From positions 34,364,001-34,428,000 of the forward strand of contig JANJXV010000013.1 in assembly GCA_024803745.1 (NCBI GenBank): DNA of 64,000 nt, read 5' to 3'. The translations under genes were made by a program, and so were the position numbers. Shown here in pieces: positions 57,001 to 64,000 of the stretch (position 1 is its first letter; each line of letters opens with the position of its first letter). The notes under the pieces are model-generated. The model searched no databases. It was given only the letters and a program-made list of their open reading frames with translations, and had not been told where the DNA came from. Source of the DNA: Megascapheus bottae. Taxonomy: Eukaryota; Chordata; Mammalia; Rodentia; Geomyidae.

Positions 57001-60000
57001 AATCCAAGGACAGTGCCCAGGCCCTGAGTTCAAGCTCCAGGACTGGCAAAAAAAATTGATGAACATTTCCCTTAAAAATATGCAAAACAAGCCAGGAGTG
57101 GTGGCTCACACCTGTAATCCTAGCTACTCAGGAGGCTGAGATCTGAGGATCAAGGTTCAAAGCCAGCCCAGGCACAAAAGAACTTGAGACTCTTATCTCC
57201 AATTAACCTTGAGAAAATGGGAAATGGGGCTTGGCTCAAGGGTAAGGTGGTAGCCTTGAGCTGCAAAGTTCAGGGACAATGGCCAGGTCAAATTCAGGCC
57301 CCATGACCCACAAAAAAATGAAATATTTAGCTTTCATAGTCTCCTAGTTATCTTCTGATTACTTAACACGTCTAAGACCCATTTATCTTGATATAACTCC
57401 TCTAAAACTCTTACAATGAAATTAACATAACTTAAATAAATTGAAAGATTTAAATACATAAATAGAAGATGCCACAGTCTATTTTGCTGACTAAACTACT
57501 TATCCTAAGTACATACATTGCTAATGCAACTTAAAAGTAACTACTGTCCCACGATATGTGAAGAGTTGTATGAAGTAAAATCATTTAGCAAACTCTGACA
57601 TTTTTAAAGAAGATACAGCATTAAAGATGAAAGTCTCTGAAATGATACTAGCATCTTCAACATAATCACCATCAAATAACAATTACTATGCTTAGAATGA
57701 TAGTAATAAATATCAGAAAATATCTGCACATTATGGACAATGTATTGAATAACTTTATTGATCAAACTTACAAGGCAATCACAGTTTAAAATAAATTTTA
57801 CTCCAATTATTTGGTTACATTAGGAATAAAAGAAGTAAAATTGCTTAACATACAAAAGTTATGTTAATCATTGGATAGCAACACACAATGTAAAATAAAG
57901 AATTACGCTACGATTATAAAAGCAAAAATATGTGGAATAAACAAAGGTATGCCCCTCCCACTTCTATCATAGAAGCCATGTTTGGTGAAAGGAGCTAATA
58001 TAACACATGTATTTATATTCCTCTGCTACCTATATAGAAGAGTTGACAATTCTAGTCCACATTTTTTAAGATTCTTAAAAAAACCTAATTTATGAAATTT
58101 ACTTGATTTTGCCACTTTGTCTTCCAGCTACCGTTAGGTGTCAATGTCAGATCTCCTTAGTCTCCTGATAATCACGGTTTGTTCATCTTTACTTGCTTTG
58201 AATGTCCTTGACTTTTTTGTTTCTTTCTAGGTATGGCTTTTTAGTTATGTTTTTCTGTGGGTTTTTGTTTTCATAAAATAATGCCTTGCTGGGGCCGAGA
58301 ATTTAGCCTACTGGTTAGAGTGCTTGCCTAGCATGCATAAAGATCTGGGTTCGATTCCTCCATACCACATACATAGAAAAAGCTGGAAATGGTGCTGTGA
58401 CTCAAGTGGCAGAGCTCTAGACTTGAGAAAGCCCAAGAACAGTACTCAGTACTTGAGTTCAAGCCCGGGTCTGGCAAAAACCAAAACAACAACAACAACA
58501 AAAATCCCAGTTAATGCCTTGCTGCATAATTACAGCTACCCTCAAACTTCAGTTACTCCCAATTTGGCTTCAGAATACCAGGGATTACAGGTATGCACCA
58601 TAATGCTCAGCAACTTGAGAGATCTGAGAAAGATTAGTCAAATATATCATCAGATATTCTAAATGCGGGTCTAGTGGATATTCCTCCCGCCCCTTTATTG
58701 TTTGTACCAGTCTTGTGGCTTTAACTTAGGGACTTGCTGCTGTTTTGCTTAAGATTAGCATTCTACCAGTTGAGCCACAGCTCCATTTCTGGCTCTTTTG
58801 GTATTTAATTGAAGATTAGAGTTTCACAGACCATCTTGCCTTCTAACCTCAGATTTCAGCCTCCTGAGTACCCAGGATTACATCAGGAGACATCAGCACT
58901 CAGCAGATGCTTTATTGTGATTAAACTGAAGCTTTTTTTAGTGAATGGAGGAAGTGCCACTGGGGTCTAACTTCAAGGCTTCACACTTGCTAGGTAAGTA
59001 CTTTACCACTTGAGCCACCCACCCAGCTGAGCATCTTTCTTTTCATTTTTTCTTTCTATTAACAGTATCACAAAAATGACCTGATTTTCTTGGTACTTCA
59101 GTTCAGAGGCTTTTAAGGTAATGTTCTGTTACTGGTGGCAAACCCTGATGACTGATGTCTGGCATATGGTGTCTGGCAGTTTTTTCTTGTATGATACTTT
59201 GAGCATGCAGATAATTCTTTTCAAATTTTTCTCTCAAAATTTAAATATAACAGCAAAATGGTTCTTGGCATAAATTTCATAGAATGCAACATTTTTTCTT
59301 TTCTTTTCTTTTTTTTTTTTTTTGCCAGTCCTGGGCTTGAGCTCAGGGCCTGAGCACTGTTCTTGGACTTTCTCAAGGCTAGAGCTCTACCACTTGAGCC
59401 TCAGCACCACTTCCGGCTTTTTTCTATGTATGTGGTACCGAGGAATCGAACCCGGGTCTTCATGCATGCTAGGCAAGCACTTTAACCACTAGGCCAAACT
59501 CCCGGTCCCACAACATTTTTTCTTATATTCAAGGTATGAATAACTGTTTCATTTTCTCAGAGTATTTAATGTTAATCAACTATGATACCAAAGAACAACA
59601 TAATTAAAACAATACTTACATAACTATGGTTTTTAAAGAAATCTGATGGACTAGTGGTGAGGATTTTGTCTCCTTCCAGACCAATTACTCGTTTACAAAT
59701 GTTTGACTTTGGATCACTCGGACTTTTTGCAATCACAATGTCACCTCTGACAGGATGGAGGGAAATCAAAGAAATATCAGTTTTACTTATTAAACATATA
59801 TGTATGTATATATATATATATGCATGGAACTTCTTTACATATTTTATAAAGCAACTTGTGTGCCTTCACATCTAATTACCCTTATACAGTCCCCAGCTTT
59901 GAGAGCCTTTCTGACTTTATAAATGGTTGAAAATCTAAAGAGAATAATGGAAAAGCCATCTACAACCACTTGTAACTTAAGAAGATTCTAAATTTTCTAA

Positions 60001-62791
60001 TAATTCCATGAAAGCTATCTTTCCTGCACCATATCTTCCATGGGCTGCTTTTATATCCAAATTTTTAGATATGGTGTCACATAATTTGTAATCTCAACCC
60101 TTGGTAGATTACAAGCTCCAAAATAGCCTGGATAACACAGTGACACTCTCTTAAAAACCCAAGGGGAGGGATGTAACTGGGTAAGAGTTCTTGCTTACTA
60201 TGCAAAGTTTCTCTGTGACTAACCATGCTTACAACCACAGTTTTAGTGTAATAACTAACTCACTTTCCTAGCCACCTGTCTTGTTTTTCTGCCCTACCCC
60301 TGAGCCACAGCCCCATTTCCTATTTTCTAGTAATTAATTGGAGATAAAAGTCTCACAGCCTTTAGTTACCCAGGCTGGTTTTGAACCTCAGTCCTCAGAT
60401 CTCAGCCTCCTGAGTAGCTAGGATTACAGATGTGAGCCACCACGCCTTGCTTAGCCAGCTGTCTTTAAATTATACTTTTTATTTGCTCAAGGCTGGCACT
60501 CTACCACTTGAGCCACAGTTCCACTTCTAACATTTTGCTTGTTAATTGGGAATAAGAGGCTTTCTCAAGTTTGTCTGCTGGGCTGGGTTCAAACTACAAA
60601 ATCCTAAGACCTCAGCCTCAAAAGTTTTTTTTTAAATTAAGAAATTGCAGAACTGTATATTTTCATTGCAAATTTAGAATATCAAAGAAATTTACCTTTG
60701 AATACCATAAAAATGTCGACTAAGATTTTCTGCAAAGACAATATCTGAATTATGAATTGTAGGCTCCATTGATGGTCCAGAGCACTGAAAAAAAATAATT
60801 TTGTAATTGAGTTTAAAAACCTTTCAAAATTTAACGGAAGTAAGTGAGCAGGTTTAAAAGAAAGTAAAGCAACCAAATGTTCCTACCAAGCCTAGAAGCA
60901 CAAATATATCACATATATATAGTACTGATAAGTACATGAACAAACTAACATTATATATGACCCCAAACTTTGGAGTCATATATAATTACATGATATATAT
61001 GTGTGTATTATATATGCATATAATTACATTATATATGCAATTATACTACATATAACTTACATTCTGTAGAATGTAAATTCCATAAGAAAAGAACCTTGCC
61101 TCTCAGCTTCCAAGCTATCTAATTTGAAAAACAGTGTTTGGCATAAGGTAATACTCAATAGATACTTGTTGAATAGGTGATTCATTTTCTTGGAATTGTG
61201 AAATATCACTAAGTGCCCTGGCACAGTGGTTTATTAAGTAATATCGTCAGCAGAAAGAAATACACAAGATAGAAGATTAGCAAAGGAGGAAAATACTGGA
61301 AGAGAATGAAGCACCCCTGATAAAGAGATAGAACCAAAAGATCAAAATGCCAGTTTGTCTCAGAGTAATTCCAACCTGAACCCTCACCAAGACAGTGGCC
61401 ATGTGACCTAGAAATCCCTAATCACTTTGCTAAGTTCCGGAGCAACAAAGGAGATACAGGGAGATAATGGGTATGACATATTTAACCATTATTTCCTCTT
61501 TATTTAAGGAATTATCTTCTATACTGACTAAATTGATCATCTAGAGAGCTTGTAACTAGCATCTAAAGAAAAGAAGGGTGATGGAAGAAATTTAGCGTAT
61601 ACAATTTTTGTTGATTTTAGTGATTTTAAGCTTCCCAAGTCCGGCTAAGTATTTTTACTTAATTGCTCTGCATTAATATTATACTATTTTCACAGTGAAC
61701 TGATAATCCTTCCTCCGCTGCCAAAAGAATGGTTTATTCAGATAGGGCCGAATCTTACATTTTCTACTGAAAAATATCAGCATGAGATATATTCTAAAAA
61801 CATTTATCTGTCTTAAAACAGCTCTATTTATCTATCTGTATATATAATGGTTCTACTAAGACAGAAAGAACAGAAGGAAAGTTTAGTTTCACTACTTCTA
61901 AAGGTATCAATGTAACTTTCAACTACTCAGGAGTTCCTATTAAATATATATATTTCCATTACTCCAGCTCAACTTGAGGTCATTATGATTGTCAATTAAT
62001 TAGGATAAACCTAATATGAAAATTATAATATAAACAATAATATCATTATTAGCTGGCAAGTTACTCAAATACCGTTTCACTTTCATAACAAAACATTTGA
62101 ACACCTCAACTTGACAAAGTCATGATATGTTACTACAGAGAACAGGTACTAATTGGTGAAGGGACCATTTCAACATTTTAAACCTGACATGAACAGAAAA
62201 ATCATATTTTAATGACAAATGCAGTATCCAGGAATAAGAGTTTTAGAAATCAGGAAAAAAAAAGTATTGTAATTCTACCTCTCCTACATAGTCAGTGGGA
62301 CCTGGAACAAATAACAAGCTTTTTGGTTCCTCATGTATATGATGTATACATGTATATGATGTATTTCTAATAATTACCGTAAGGCCAAATGAGTAAAAAT
62401 TAAATATCCTGAGAATAGTAAATAATACTCAATGATGGTAACACCTATTATTATTAGTATATTAAGAGTAATTTTTTGTTCACTGGTTAGAAACTGAATA
62501 TAGAACACATTAACTTACTTTTCTTACACTTTAAGCCAGTGTCATTGCATTCTATCATGTCCAAATATCAGCTTTAATTTTCACTCTTTATTAATAAAAA
62601 TAATTCAAATAGAATGAAGGAAAAAAAATTTTCCTTCAATTTTAAGAAAGTATATTTAAAATGAAGATTCTTGAGTGGAAACTTACCATTACAACACCAC
62701 CAACGTATTCAAAAGCACAATGGGCTATACAGCCATACTGAATAGTATAGCCAACAAGTCGAAAGGTTTTTCCCAGAACACCACGAAGCAT
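42769..62791 (-). CDS. IMMP1L: IMMP1L, spliced: complement(join(42769..42837,43391..43501,59620..59746,60696..60784,62687..62791))
   Basis: Catalytic subunit of the mitochondrial inner-membrane peptidase. It is a type I signal-peptidase fold facing the intermembrane space that trims bipartite presequences. Exons 105+89+127+111+69 give 501 nt, i.e. 166 aa plus stop, the family's usual length. Near the N-terminus (about residues 10-35) is the hydrophobic anchor region, with [20 protein letters not shown]. Ser40 in SGPSMEPT is the nucleophile and Lys83 in [12 protein letters not shown] is the general base. The box-E-like [13 protein letters not shown] lies at 115-127. All junctions are GT/AG and in frame. 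Differences from human recalled from memory are conservative, for example DSRYYG for DSRCYG and a C-terminus reading [12 protein letters not shown]. No break is seen. It is convergent with DNAJC24. Confidence 0.96.
42951..43152 (+). repeat. ID-dimer SINE with 14-bp TSD
   Basis: Near-consensus copy in the last IMMP1L intron, with A-box-like GGCCGAGTGGTT and B-box GGGTTCGATTCC. TSD AAGAGTTAACTGTG at 42937-42950 and 43153-43166. Confidence 0.93.
43391..43501 (-). CDS. IMMP1L: IMMP1L coding exon 4 (box E)
   Basis: Acceptor CAACTGTAG|GTG, donor AAG|GTACAG; 111 nt, phase 0 to 0, so symmetric. It encodes [19 protein letters not shown] and then [18 protein letters not shown], the conserved GDN and DSR motifs of type I signal peptidases. 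The 16 kb intron before it is the gene's largest visible intron. Confidence 0.95.
43629..43850 (+). repeat. B4-like SINE
   Basis: AGCCAGGCACTGATGACTCA, GCCTCTCAGGAGGCTGAGAT, tail AGTGCCCAGGCCCTGAGTGC. Confidence 0.75.
43855..44570. other. Unique intronic sequence
   Basis: AT-rich IMMP1L intron; nothing recognised. Confidence 0.5.
44575..44975 (+). repeat. B4-like SINE interrupted by a younger SINE
   Basis: Left part 44575-44732 (GTGGCTCATGCCTGTAAACT to the A-rich AAAACCAAGTGA). The right part resumes at 44935 and ends AGCCTCAGTACTAGCA before a (CA)n tract. Confidence 0.75.
44733..44920 (+). repeat. ID-dimer SINE nested in the B4-like copy
   Basis: Full dimer with a shortened tail module (AGTGGTAGAGAAAGCCCAAG). 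It is flanked by AAAAANCCAAGTGA on both sides. Confidence 0.88.
44976..45038 (+). repeat. (CA)n microsatellite
   Basis: About 31 CA units directly at the 3' end of the outer SINE. Confidence 0.95.
45282..45359 (+). mobile_element. 78-bp L1 3' terminus with TSD
   Basis: GTGATTATAATGTAACCCTT and TCTATTAATTACAATAAAAA equal the last bases of the L1 at 3004-3334. TSD CAAATTTAC at 45273-45281 and 45360-45368. Confidence 0.75.
45649..45893 (+). repeat. B4-like SINE
   Basis: CTACCTCTAATCCCAATACT, then GCCAGAAGTGGAAGCATGAT and GCAAGCCCTAGTACTGGCAC. Confidence 0.75.
46200..46390 (+). repeat. B4-like SINE
   Basis: AACTGTAATCCTAGCTACTC, CTCTGGCTCCAGTGGTAGAG, AGGCTCAGGGACAGC. Confidence 0.8.
46490..46660 (-). 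repeat. Ancient L1 fragment
   Basis: GGGTTGATTTATCTTTTTCC, then CTCTTCATATAGGTTTAACC and CAAATATCTGTTGC resemble antisense L1M-type ORF2/3' sequence; much diverged. Confidence 0.4.
47057..47383 (+). repeat. Compound B1/ID SINE, old
   Basis: Two B1-like heads (ATGCTTGTAATCCAGCTGTT; AGCCAGGCATGGTGGCCAGT) followed by a tRNA-like tail (TTACCTAGCACATATGGATC) and an A-tail. Confidence 0.6.
47385..52960. other. 5.6-kb stretch free of recognisable SINEs
   Basis: Longest SINE-free interval in the window, inside the large IMMP1L intron. No exon, RNA gene or L1/LTR recognised; AT-rich throughout. Confidence 0.5.
52985..53215 (-). repeat. Two tandem B1-like monomers
   Basis: ATAGGGTCTTGTTATATAGG with GACTAGCCTTGAATTCAAGA, then CACTATATAATCCAGACTAG with CTAGGATTATAGGCATGAGT; both antisense. 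Confidence 0.65.
53740..53800 (-). repeat. L1 ORF2 fragment
   Basis: ATACCTTGGTTATGGTGAAT and AGTGCTGCAGTG match the region ATCTTTGCTATGGTAAATAG of the L1 at 24870. Confidence 0.45.
53968..54122 (+). repeat. B4-like SINE, internally deleted, 19-bp TSD
   Basis: Head ACTGTGGCTCACGCTGTAAT joined early to the tail CAGGCCCAGAGTTCAAGCCC. Perfect TSD AAAAGAATATAACAAATCA at 53949-53967 and 54123-54141. Confidence 0.93.
54398..54560 (-). mobile_element. Short L1 3' end
   Basis: TTTACTGTAAAGGTGATATA, GGAGTTACAGTTATATACGT and CTTTTTGAACAATGTCACTC; same 3' UTR type as 40009. Confidence 0.65.
54807..54996 (+). repeat. (GAAG)n-(GA)n-(GAAG)n purine tract
   Basis: About 190 bp of uninterrupted purines: tetranucleotide repeat, a GA core near 54,872-54,891, then tetranucleotide repeat again. 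Open frames across it are artefacts. Confidence 0.95.
55226..55312 (+). repeat. tRNA-like SINE monomer
   Basis: GAGGCATGGCTCAAGTGGGA and GTTAAAACCCCAATAC; same headless form as 14145. Confidence 0.6.
55320..56640. other. Unique intronic sequence
   Basis: Nothing recognised; the open frame 55795-56022 has no exon signals and no family resemblance. Confidence 0.5.
56656..56851 (+). repeat. ID-dimer SINE, near-consensus, 15-bp TSD
   Basis: Best-preserved copy: GGCCTAGTGGTTAAAGTGCT, GGGTTCGATTCC, tail module ending CAGGACTGGC plus A-tail. TSD AAAATTTGACAAGGG at 56641-56655 and 56852-56866. Confidence 0.95.
56867..57055 (+). repeat. ID-dimer SINE
   Basis: Diverged copy (GGTATAGTGCTTTTCTAGCA) starting right after the preceding element's TSD. 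Confidence 0.9.
57089..57320 (+). repeat. B4-like SINE
   Basis: CACACCTGTAATCCTAGCTA, CTCTTATCTCCAATTAACC, GGTAGCCTTGAGCTGCAAAG, A-tail. Confidence 0.92.
57325..58278. other. Unique intronic sequence
   Basis: AT-rich; nothing recognised. Confidence 0.5.
58292..58511 (+). repeat. ID-dimer SINE with 13-bp TSD and (AAC)n tail
   Basis: Full dimer. The A-tail is partly ACAACAACAACA. TSD TAATGCCTTGCTG at 58279-58291 and 58512-58524. Confidence 0.92.
58526..58615 (-). repeat. B1-like fragment
   Basis: ACCCTCAAACTTCAGTTACT and CAGGGATTACAGGTATGCAC. Confidence 0.5.
58695..59030 (-). repeat. B4-like SINE followed by an ID-like monomer
   Basis: 58695-58910: GACTTGCTGCTGTTTTGC, then CATTTCTGGCTCTTTTGG and head CCTGAGTACCCAGGATTACA. 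58940-59030: CACACTTGCTAGGTAAGTAC plus TTTACCACTTGAGCCACC. Confidence 0.65.
59301..59510 (-). repeat. ID-dimer SINE with 14-bp TSD, next to an IMMP1L exon
   Basis: Near-consensus reverse copy. TSD CAACATTTTTTCTT at 59287-59300 and 59511-59524. Same strand as IMMP1L, about 110 bp downstream of the Lys83 exon donor. Confidence 0.94.
59620..59746 (-). CDS. IMMP1L: IMMP1L coding exon 3 (general base Lys83)
   Basis: Acceptor CATCCTGTCAG|AGG, donor TAT|GTAAGT. It encodes [15 protein letters not shown] and then [13 protein letters not shown], ending FFKNHSY. Lys83 of the Ser/Lys dyad is present. An ID-dimer SINE ends 110 bp downstream of the donor. Confidence 0.95.
60065..60235 (+). repeat. Old compound SINE
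   Basis: AATTTGTAATCTCAACCCTT and TTCTTGCTTACTATGCAAAG; decayed B1+ID. Confidence 0.45.
60285..60628 (-). repeat. Two B4-like SINEs in tandem
   Basis: 60285-60455: CCTGAGCCACAGCCCCATTT, TTAATTGGAGATAAAAGTCT, head GAGTAGCTAGGATTACAGAT. 60485-60628: CTCTACCACTTGAGCCACAG, TTAATTGGGAATAAGAGGC. The second lies just 5' (in + coordinates) of the Ser40 exon. Confidence 0.75.
60696..60784 (-). CDS. IMMP1L: IMMP1L coding exon 2 (nucleophile Ser40)
   Basis: Acceptor TTTTTTTTCAG|TGC at 60785, donor AAAG|GTAAAT at 60695. It encodes [16 protein letters not shown] and on to HFYGIQ, carrying the signal-peptidase box B serine. The 89 nt leave phase 2. The upstream intron has a near-perfect palindrome at 60950-60986. 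Confidence 0.94.
60950..60986. repeat. Near-perfect 37-bp palindrome
   Basis: Centred on C60968: positions 60950-60967 pair with 60969-60986 with a single mismatch (60962/60974). Confidence 0.8.
61080..62686. other. IMMP1L intron, unique
   Basis: No repeat recognised apart from AT-rich runs and a 15-bp direct repeat CATGTATATGATGTA (62332 and 62349). Confidence 0.5.
62687..62791 (-). CDS. IMMP1L: IMMP1L coding exon 1 (residues 1-35)
   Basis: On the - strand the exon runs from 62820 (acceptor CATCAG|GCC, weak polypyrimidine tract) through 29 nt of 5' UTR to ATG at 62791. It encodes [10 protein letters not shown] and the N-terminal hydrophobic segment, and ends phase 0 at ATG|GTAAGT (donor 62686-62681). 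Confidence 0.94.
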
Positions 62792-62820
62792 AGTTCTATG
62801 TTGACTCTGCTACCATTGGC

Positions 62821-64000
62821 CTGATGGTAAATTTCAAAAAGTTTTATAATCAATTTAAAAATTAATCTTCCTCATCCCCACTCCACTTCTTAAACCAATT
62901 CAACAGGTTTGTTTTCTTTTCATACATATATATAAAGTACCATCTTTAATGTTATATTAATTTAAAATCTCAATATAATTAATCTACAATATTTCTAGTA
63001 TGTTTCCTTTCTTTTGATTTACCTTTATAACTTAGCACATTTCTCAACCAATGCCCTAAGCTATTCTATGTTATTAAAGCAATAATTATCAATAACAGTG
63101 GAGTAGTTACTGTGCCTTTCCCCATCACAATTACTCATTTCTTCATTTGTCACATTTAGGTGAATGACCAGACCTGATATATTGGAAATTGCTGGTAGGC
63201 CTATGGTTTAGAATTCTATAAAGTAACTTGATCAATTCTGTGATGACAATAGCTTGTTAGCTGATCAATCCTAGATTATGTAGACTTAGTCAAAGATCTC
63301 TGATACATGCCTCTCCTCTAATTCCCATTCCAGCCTGATCTTCCCTGATGGCACTAATATGAATTGATTACTCAATCATACTGGTCTTTTCTTCAATTAA
63401 ACTTTGATCAACAAATACTAATGCTAAGGACACTCCAGTATCTAAAATGTTCTTCTTATCTGTAGTGTAAGAAATGTATAAGCTGGGATCTGTGACTCAT
63501 GCCTATAATCCTAACTACTCAGGAGGCTGAGATCTGAGGATTGCGGTCCAAAGCCAGCCAGGCATGAAAGTCCATGAGACTCTTATCTATAATTACCATC
63601 AGAAAACTGGAAGTAGATCTGTGGCTCAAAGGGCAGAGTGGTAGCCTTGAGGTAAAGAGCTCAGGGACAGTGCCCAGGCCCAGAGTTCAAGCCCCATGAC
63701 AGACCAAGAAAAAGAGAAAGGGGGGGAGGGGGAGGGGAAGGGGGAGGAGGAGAGGGAGAGGGAGTGGGAAAAAGAGAGAGAGAGTGAGAGGGAGAGGGAG
63801 AGGGAGAGAGAGAGAGAGAAAGAGAGAAATGTATGCAGGCTTGAGTTCCCATTCTTGGTAGATAGCTCCTCCAAATTTTGGAATTGACACAATAAAAGGA
63901 TTGTTCTCCAATCACAAATGACTTTGTGCTAAAGAATGAGAAGGTGAGGCTCCTAAGTAGCCTCAAGATGGAACTCCTGACCCAAAACTCCCAGCTGCAT
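62821..64000 (-). other. IMMP1L: IMMP1L 5' intron, continues past the window end
   Basis: Upstream of the first coding exon. No exon was recognised; the non-coding first exon should lie beyond 64000, next to ELP4 in other mammals. It is AT-rich and unique up to 63470, then a B4-like SINE with a large purine tail (63480-63824). Confidence 0.7.
63480..63824 (+). repeat. B4-like SINE with GA-rich expanded tail, TSD
   Basis: SINE body 63480-63704 (ATGCCTATAATCCTAACTAC to TTCAAGCCCCATGACAGACC), then about 120 bp of GGGA/GAGA purines. TSD AGAAATGTAT at 63470-63479 and 63825-63834 encloses both. Confidence 0.92.

Noticed and set aside
61010..61045. AT-rich repeats as possible origin or matrix-attachment signal
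   Set aside because: Simple TATA-like repeats of this kind are common in mammalian introns; nothing specific supports a function.

Overview
This window is mammalian nuclear DNA: sparse short exons bounded by GT/AG, AT-rich introns, one CpG-island promoter and dense interspersed repeats. Two repeat families dominate. One is a dimeric tRNA-Ala/ID-type SINE. The other is a B4-like SINE with a B1/7SL-type head. They share one 3' module. With rodent-type L1 3' ends and old MaLR LTRs, this points to a rodent, most likely Geomyoidea (kangaroo rats, pocket mice, pocket gophers). That placement rests on SINE consensus from memory and is inference. The locus corresponds to the human 11p13 order DCDC1 - DNAJC24 - IMMP1L (- ELP4 - PAX6).

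Layout. 1-1540 is gene-poor DNA on the DCDC1 side. 1540-1990 is a CpG-island promoter with an RFX X-box, an inverted CCAAT box, a palindromic CRE and an ETS site; the non-coding first exon of DNAJC24 ends at 1762. DNAJC24 (DPH4) runs on the + strand. Its coding exons at 2639-2749, 24083-24221, 37586-37654 and 41384-41514 join to exactly 450 nt, i.e. 149 aa plus stop, with the HPD motif and four zinc cysteines intact. IMMP1L runs convergently on the - strand. Its coding exons at 62687-62791, 60696-60784, 59620-59746, 43391-43501 and 42769-42837 join to 501 nt, i.e. 166 aa plus stop, with the Ser40/Lys83 catalytic dyad intact. The gene continues beyond 64000 through its 5' non-coding part. The two genes meet tail to tail near 42.65 kb, with opposed poly(A) signals about 60 bp apart.

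The two products work in separate processes. DNAJC24 is a J-domain/zinc-finger protein of the diphthamide pathway that modifies eEF2. IMMP1L is a catalytic subunit of the mitochondrial inner-membrane peptidase. They share a neighbourhood, not a pathway.

The rest is intron filled with SINEs, 5'-truncated L1s, LTR remnants and microsatellites. Several insertions can be dissected from their target-site duplications: a twin-primed inverted L1 (19183-20700), an L1 carrying an unexplained GC-rich 5' leader (24870-26697), same-site tandem SINEs (21064-21520) and a nested SINE (44575-44975). I saw no convincing RNA gene, CRISPR, bacterial-type operon or new protein-coding system. The interest here lies in transposon mechanics and gene-boundary architecture.
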